64,000 nt of DNA from Dyadobacter sp. CY323 (GTDB taxonomy: Bacteria > Bacteroidota > Bacteroidia > Cytophagales > Spirosomataceae), in contig NZ_JAJUXH010000004.1 in the NCBI RefSeq assembly GCF_021390245.1, positions 310,001 through 374,000 of the forward strand. The letters run 5' to 3'. Position numbers and translations under genes: made by a program. Position 1 is the stretch's first letter, and each line of letters begins with the position of its first letter. Below are positions 62,049 through 64,000 of this stretch, piece after piece. The notes under the pieces were generated by a model. It ran no database searches. It saw nothing but the letters and a program-made list of their open reading frames with translations, and was not told where the DNA came from.

Positions 62049-62468
62049 ATGTCGAAACGTGAAAATGATAGTGTGATGAAGAAAGACAACAACAATCGAA
62101 TCAAGATGCTGAATGTCCGCTTAACGCCTGAGGAGTTTCAGCAGCTTCTTCGGAAAGTGCAAAGAACAACATGCCGGAGGACAAGCGAGTACGCAAGGAA
62201 AGTATTGCTTTCCGAGCCGGTTATCGTAAACCACCGCAACCAGTCATTTGACGAGGTGATGGTTGAACTAACGCGCCTTCGCAGCGAGCTTAGCAAGGCC
62301 GGGAGCAACCTGAATCAAGCTGTTAAAAGACTGCATGCACTCTCGCAAATTGCCGATTTCCGAAGCTGGTTGGAAGCTTATGAGGGTGACAAAAATCGCC
62401 TGATCGAGATGGTTGACGAGATCAATATTTACATCAGCAAAGCCTCGAAAATATGGTTGCAATCATAA
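62049..62468 (+). CDS. MobC-like relaxosome accessory protein
   Basis: 139 residues: a ribbon-helix-helix-type N-terminus (IKMLNVRLTPEEFQQLLRKV) with CRRTSEYARKVLL, and the MobC signature LTRLRSELSKAGSNLNQAVK with RLHAL. It binds DNA near oriT and helps the relaxase. The stop overlaps the relaxase start by 16 bp; the two are translationally coupled. Confidence 0.88.
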   Translation: MSKRENDSVMKKDNNNRIKMLNVRLTPEEFQQLLRKVQRTTCRRTSEYARKVLLSEPVIVNHRNQSFDEVMVELTRLRSELSKAGSNLNQAVKRLHALSQIADFRSWLEAYEGDKNRLIEMVDEINIYISKASKIWLQS

Positions 62469-63745
62469 AAACTGGAACATCGATCCGCAGCACTTTTTAC
62501 TACAATGAGAACAAGTTAAAAGAGGGAGTTGCAGAGTGCATTATGGCAGGAAACTATCCGGACGATGCCGCAAATCTTTCCGAACAAGAGCGTCTGAATA
62601 TGCTCTTAAAGCTGGCTTCTTTGAATAGCAATGTGGTTCGAAATAGCGTCCATATCTCCCTAAACTTTGACCCTTCTGAGCAACATTCCAAGGCAGTGTT
62701 GAAAGAAATTTCGCAGGCTTATTTGGAGAAGATTGGCTTTGGTGACCAGCCATTCCTGGTGTATCAACATCACGATGCCGGGCATCCGCACATCCATATT
62801 GTGAGCGTAAAAGTAGCGCATGACGGAAGCCGGATTGAAACACAGAATATCGGACGAAACCAATCAGAAAGAGCAAGGAAAGAAATCGAGCAAGAGTTTC
62901 ATCTGGTGAAGGCATCAGGGAAAAAGCCACAGCAATCCGAACATTTGAAGCCCGCTATGGTTAGTGCAAACTACGGTAAGGTTGAGACCAAACGGGCAAT
63001 ATCAAATATTCTTGCAGGAGTTATAGACAAGTACAAATTCACTTCCATTCCCGAGCTAAATGCCGTCTTAAATCGCTACAATGTCGCGGCAGATCCCGGA
63101 AATGAAGAGTCCAGAACTTTCAAGAAGGGCGGGCTTCACTACCGGTTGTTAAACGCAAAAGGCGAACGGGTCGGTGTGCCAATCAAGGCTAGCGACTTTC
63201 ACCAAAAGCCGACATTAAAATACCTGCAAACCCGGTTTGAAATTAACGATCAACTGCGGCAAACAGACAAGTTGAGAGTCAAAAACGCGATTGATTTCAC
63301 ATTGTACGGAAAGACGAATGTAACACTTGATCGCCTCATTAATATTCTCGAACGAGATGGAATCGACACCGTTCTACGAAAGAATGATACTGGGCTGATC
63401 TATGGGATTACTTACGTCGATCACCGCTCGAAAGCAGTTTTTAATGGAAGTTCTCTCGGTAAGAATTATAGTGCAAAGGCCATCCAGGAACGCTGTGTGG
63501 TTATGGATACAGCTGTGGCTAACATGCTATCGAATTCCCAGAGACAAGAGCATACAGTGACAGGTTATGGACAGCCAGCCACTTCAAAAAGCTATTTGCT
63601 GGCAACTCCTAAGCAGAGTAATGAGGCTAGGCTTGCAAATGGTGAGCATTCACTATTTGATCCTGTCAAACAAGATGGTTTCACACCAGCAGACCTTAGT
63701 GGAACTAAACGTAAAAAGAAAAGAGGGTTCTCTCAATCACTTTAA
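62453..63745 (+). CDS. Relaxase (MobB/MOBP-like)
   Basis: 430 residues. The N-terminal relaxase domain has the catalytic Tyr region (STFYYNENKLKEG, Tyr 16/17), a helical part and the metal-binding motif QHHDAGHPHIHIVSV (His 106, 107, 111, 113, 115). The rest is a less conserved helical domain with a basic end (KRKKKRGF). It nicks oriT and pilots the single strand to the recipient. Overlaps MobC-like by 16 bp and ends 12 bp before the coupling-protein gene. Confidence 0.92.
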   Translation: MVAIIKTGTSIRSTFYYNENKLKEGVAECIMAGNYPDDAANLSEQERLNMLLKLASLNSNVVRNSVHISLNFDPSEQHSKAVLKEISQAYLEKIGFGDQPFLVYQHHDAGHPHIHIVSVKVAHDGSRIETQNIGRNQSERARKEIEQEFHLVKASGKKPQQSEHLKPAMVSANYGKVETKRAISNILAGVIDKYKFTSIPELNAVLNRYNVAADPGNEESRTFKKGGLHYRLLNAKGERVGVPIKASDFHQKPTLKYLQTRFEINDQLRQTDKLRVKNAIDFTLYGKTNVTLDRLINILERDGIDTVLRKNDTGLIYGITYVDHRSKAVFNGSSLGKNYSAKAIQERCVVMDTAVANMLSNSQRQEHTVTGYGQPATSKSYLLATPKQSNEARLANGEHSLFDPVKQDGFTPADLSGTKRKKKRGFSQSL

Positions 63746-63757
63746 ATCTGTTTTATC

Positions 63758-64000
63758 ATGGCATCGAATACCGGCGAAAACGACATAAGTCTTCGCAAAA
63801 TAACCGATATGACCCGCTTGATCAGCATCCTGGTCCTCGCATTGCACTTTTACTATTTTTGTTACCAGGCATTCCAGAATTGGCACCTGACATCTTTAAT
63901 TTCAGACCGGATTTTGGATAAAATTTTTGCCGCAGGTTTATTTTCTTCGTTCAGTAAAACGAAGATTGTGGCACTCGTTTTCTTAGTCATATCGCTGGTC
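63758..64000 (+). CDS. Type IV coupling protein, N-terminal part (truncated by window)
   Basis: 81 residues visible from the ATG at 63758. It has an N-terminal cytoplasmic segment (MASNTGENDISLRKITDMTR), a membrane helix (LISILVLALHFYYFCYQAF) and the beginning of a second one (IVALVFLVISLV), as in Bacteroidota MobC/TraG-type T4CP proteins that start with two or more helices before the ATPase domain. The VirD4-like ATPase domain would lie beyond 64000. Assignment rests on context and the N-terminus only. Confidence 0.75.
   Translation, partial: MASNTGENDISLRKITDMTRLISILVLALHFYYFCYQAFQNWHLTSLISDRILDKIFAAGLFSSFSKTKIVALVFLVISLV

Larger units (their letters stand above)
32293..64000. mobile_element. 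Integrative conjugative element at ssrA (right end outside window)
   Basis: The left boundary is the ssrA 3' end with duplicated core at 32467. Contents in order: tyrosine recombinase, DUF932 protein, HTH regulators, Bacteroidota-type transfer operon (TraN to TraE), RadC-like gene, cargo with AT-rich stretches and decayed genes, then primase, candidate oriT, MobC-like protein, relaxase and coupling protein. Both a mating-pair apparatus and a DNA-processing module are present, so it is probably a self-transmissible ICE rather than a mobilisable island. The second att copy may mean two tandem insertions. The right att site is not visible. Confidence 0.85.

Overview
The window looks like a chromosome segment of a Cytophagales-type Bacteroidota, probably Dyadobacter or a relative. 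Supporting signs are GLPGLI and OmpA-type envelope proteins, SusC/TonB-like outer-membrane barrels, TAnnTTTG-type -7 promoter boxes, a Bacteroidota tmRNA, and a Bacteroidota-type (TraE/F/G/J/K/M/N) conjugation apparatus. The genus is inference; no rRNA or tRNA is present to settle it.

Left part (1-32.3 kb), core-like chromosome. It starts with the 3' end of L-arabinose isomerase followed by L-ribulose-5-phosphate 4-epimerase. Next is a tight five-gene minus-strand operon (8954-2317). It runs from a ThiF/E1-like plus nitroreductase fusion, through a GNAT-like acyltransferase and a 7TMR-DISM histidine kinase, to a REC-histidine kinase and a lone REC protein. A paralogous REC protein lies divergently at 9335. 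Then come small membrane or lipoproteins, an SRPBCC protein, a MerR regulator with a near-perfect 34-bp palindrome over its start, an M28 peptidase, a phosphoesterase, an outer-membrane barrel with a GLPGLI protein, an OmpA lipoprotein, a threonine/serine dehydratase, an AddB-like nuclease, MiaE, a porin, LpxK, MenC, HemF and a TonB-dependent receptor. A roughly 700-bp gap at 28.7-29.4 kb holds remains of a HigBA toxin-antitoxin pair and of an M56/BlaR1-type peptidase.

The tmRNA gene (31941-32309) is the integration site of a conjugative element. An 18/19-nt copy of the ssrA 3' end, with a second terminator and a second GGGAC-pair motif, lies 174 bp further on and is followed by a tyrosine recombinase. 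The element runs rightwards out of the window (over 31.6 kb here). Its modules are integrase; DUF932; small winged-helix/HTH regulators; the transfer operon on the minus strand (47469 down to 37475); a RadC-like protein; a cargo region (48.5-60.9 kb); and on the plus strand a primase-like protein, a candidate oriT with nested inverted repeats (61964-62003), MobC-like and relaxase genes, and the start of the coupling protein.

The cargo region is the most unusual part. A minus-strand run of XRE regulator, TIGR02391/Ymh-like HEPN protein, SF1 (UvrD-like) helicase and an unknown protein looks like an uncharacterised phage-defence or toxin-type operon. Beside it are a large beta-helix-like membrane protein and an AT-rich orphan gene (55120-56199) lying inside the decayed remains of a BRCT-domain gene. 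The rest holds TfoX-N, VCBS-repeat, DUF1905/YdeI-like and DUF4385 genes and a VOC gene with an internal deletion. No CRISPR array and no insertion sequence were recognised.
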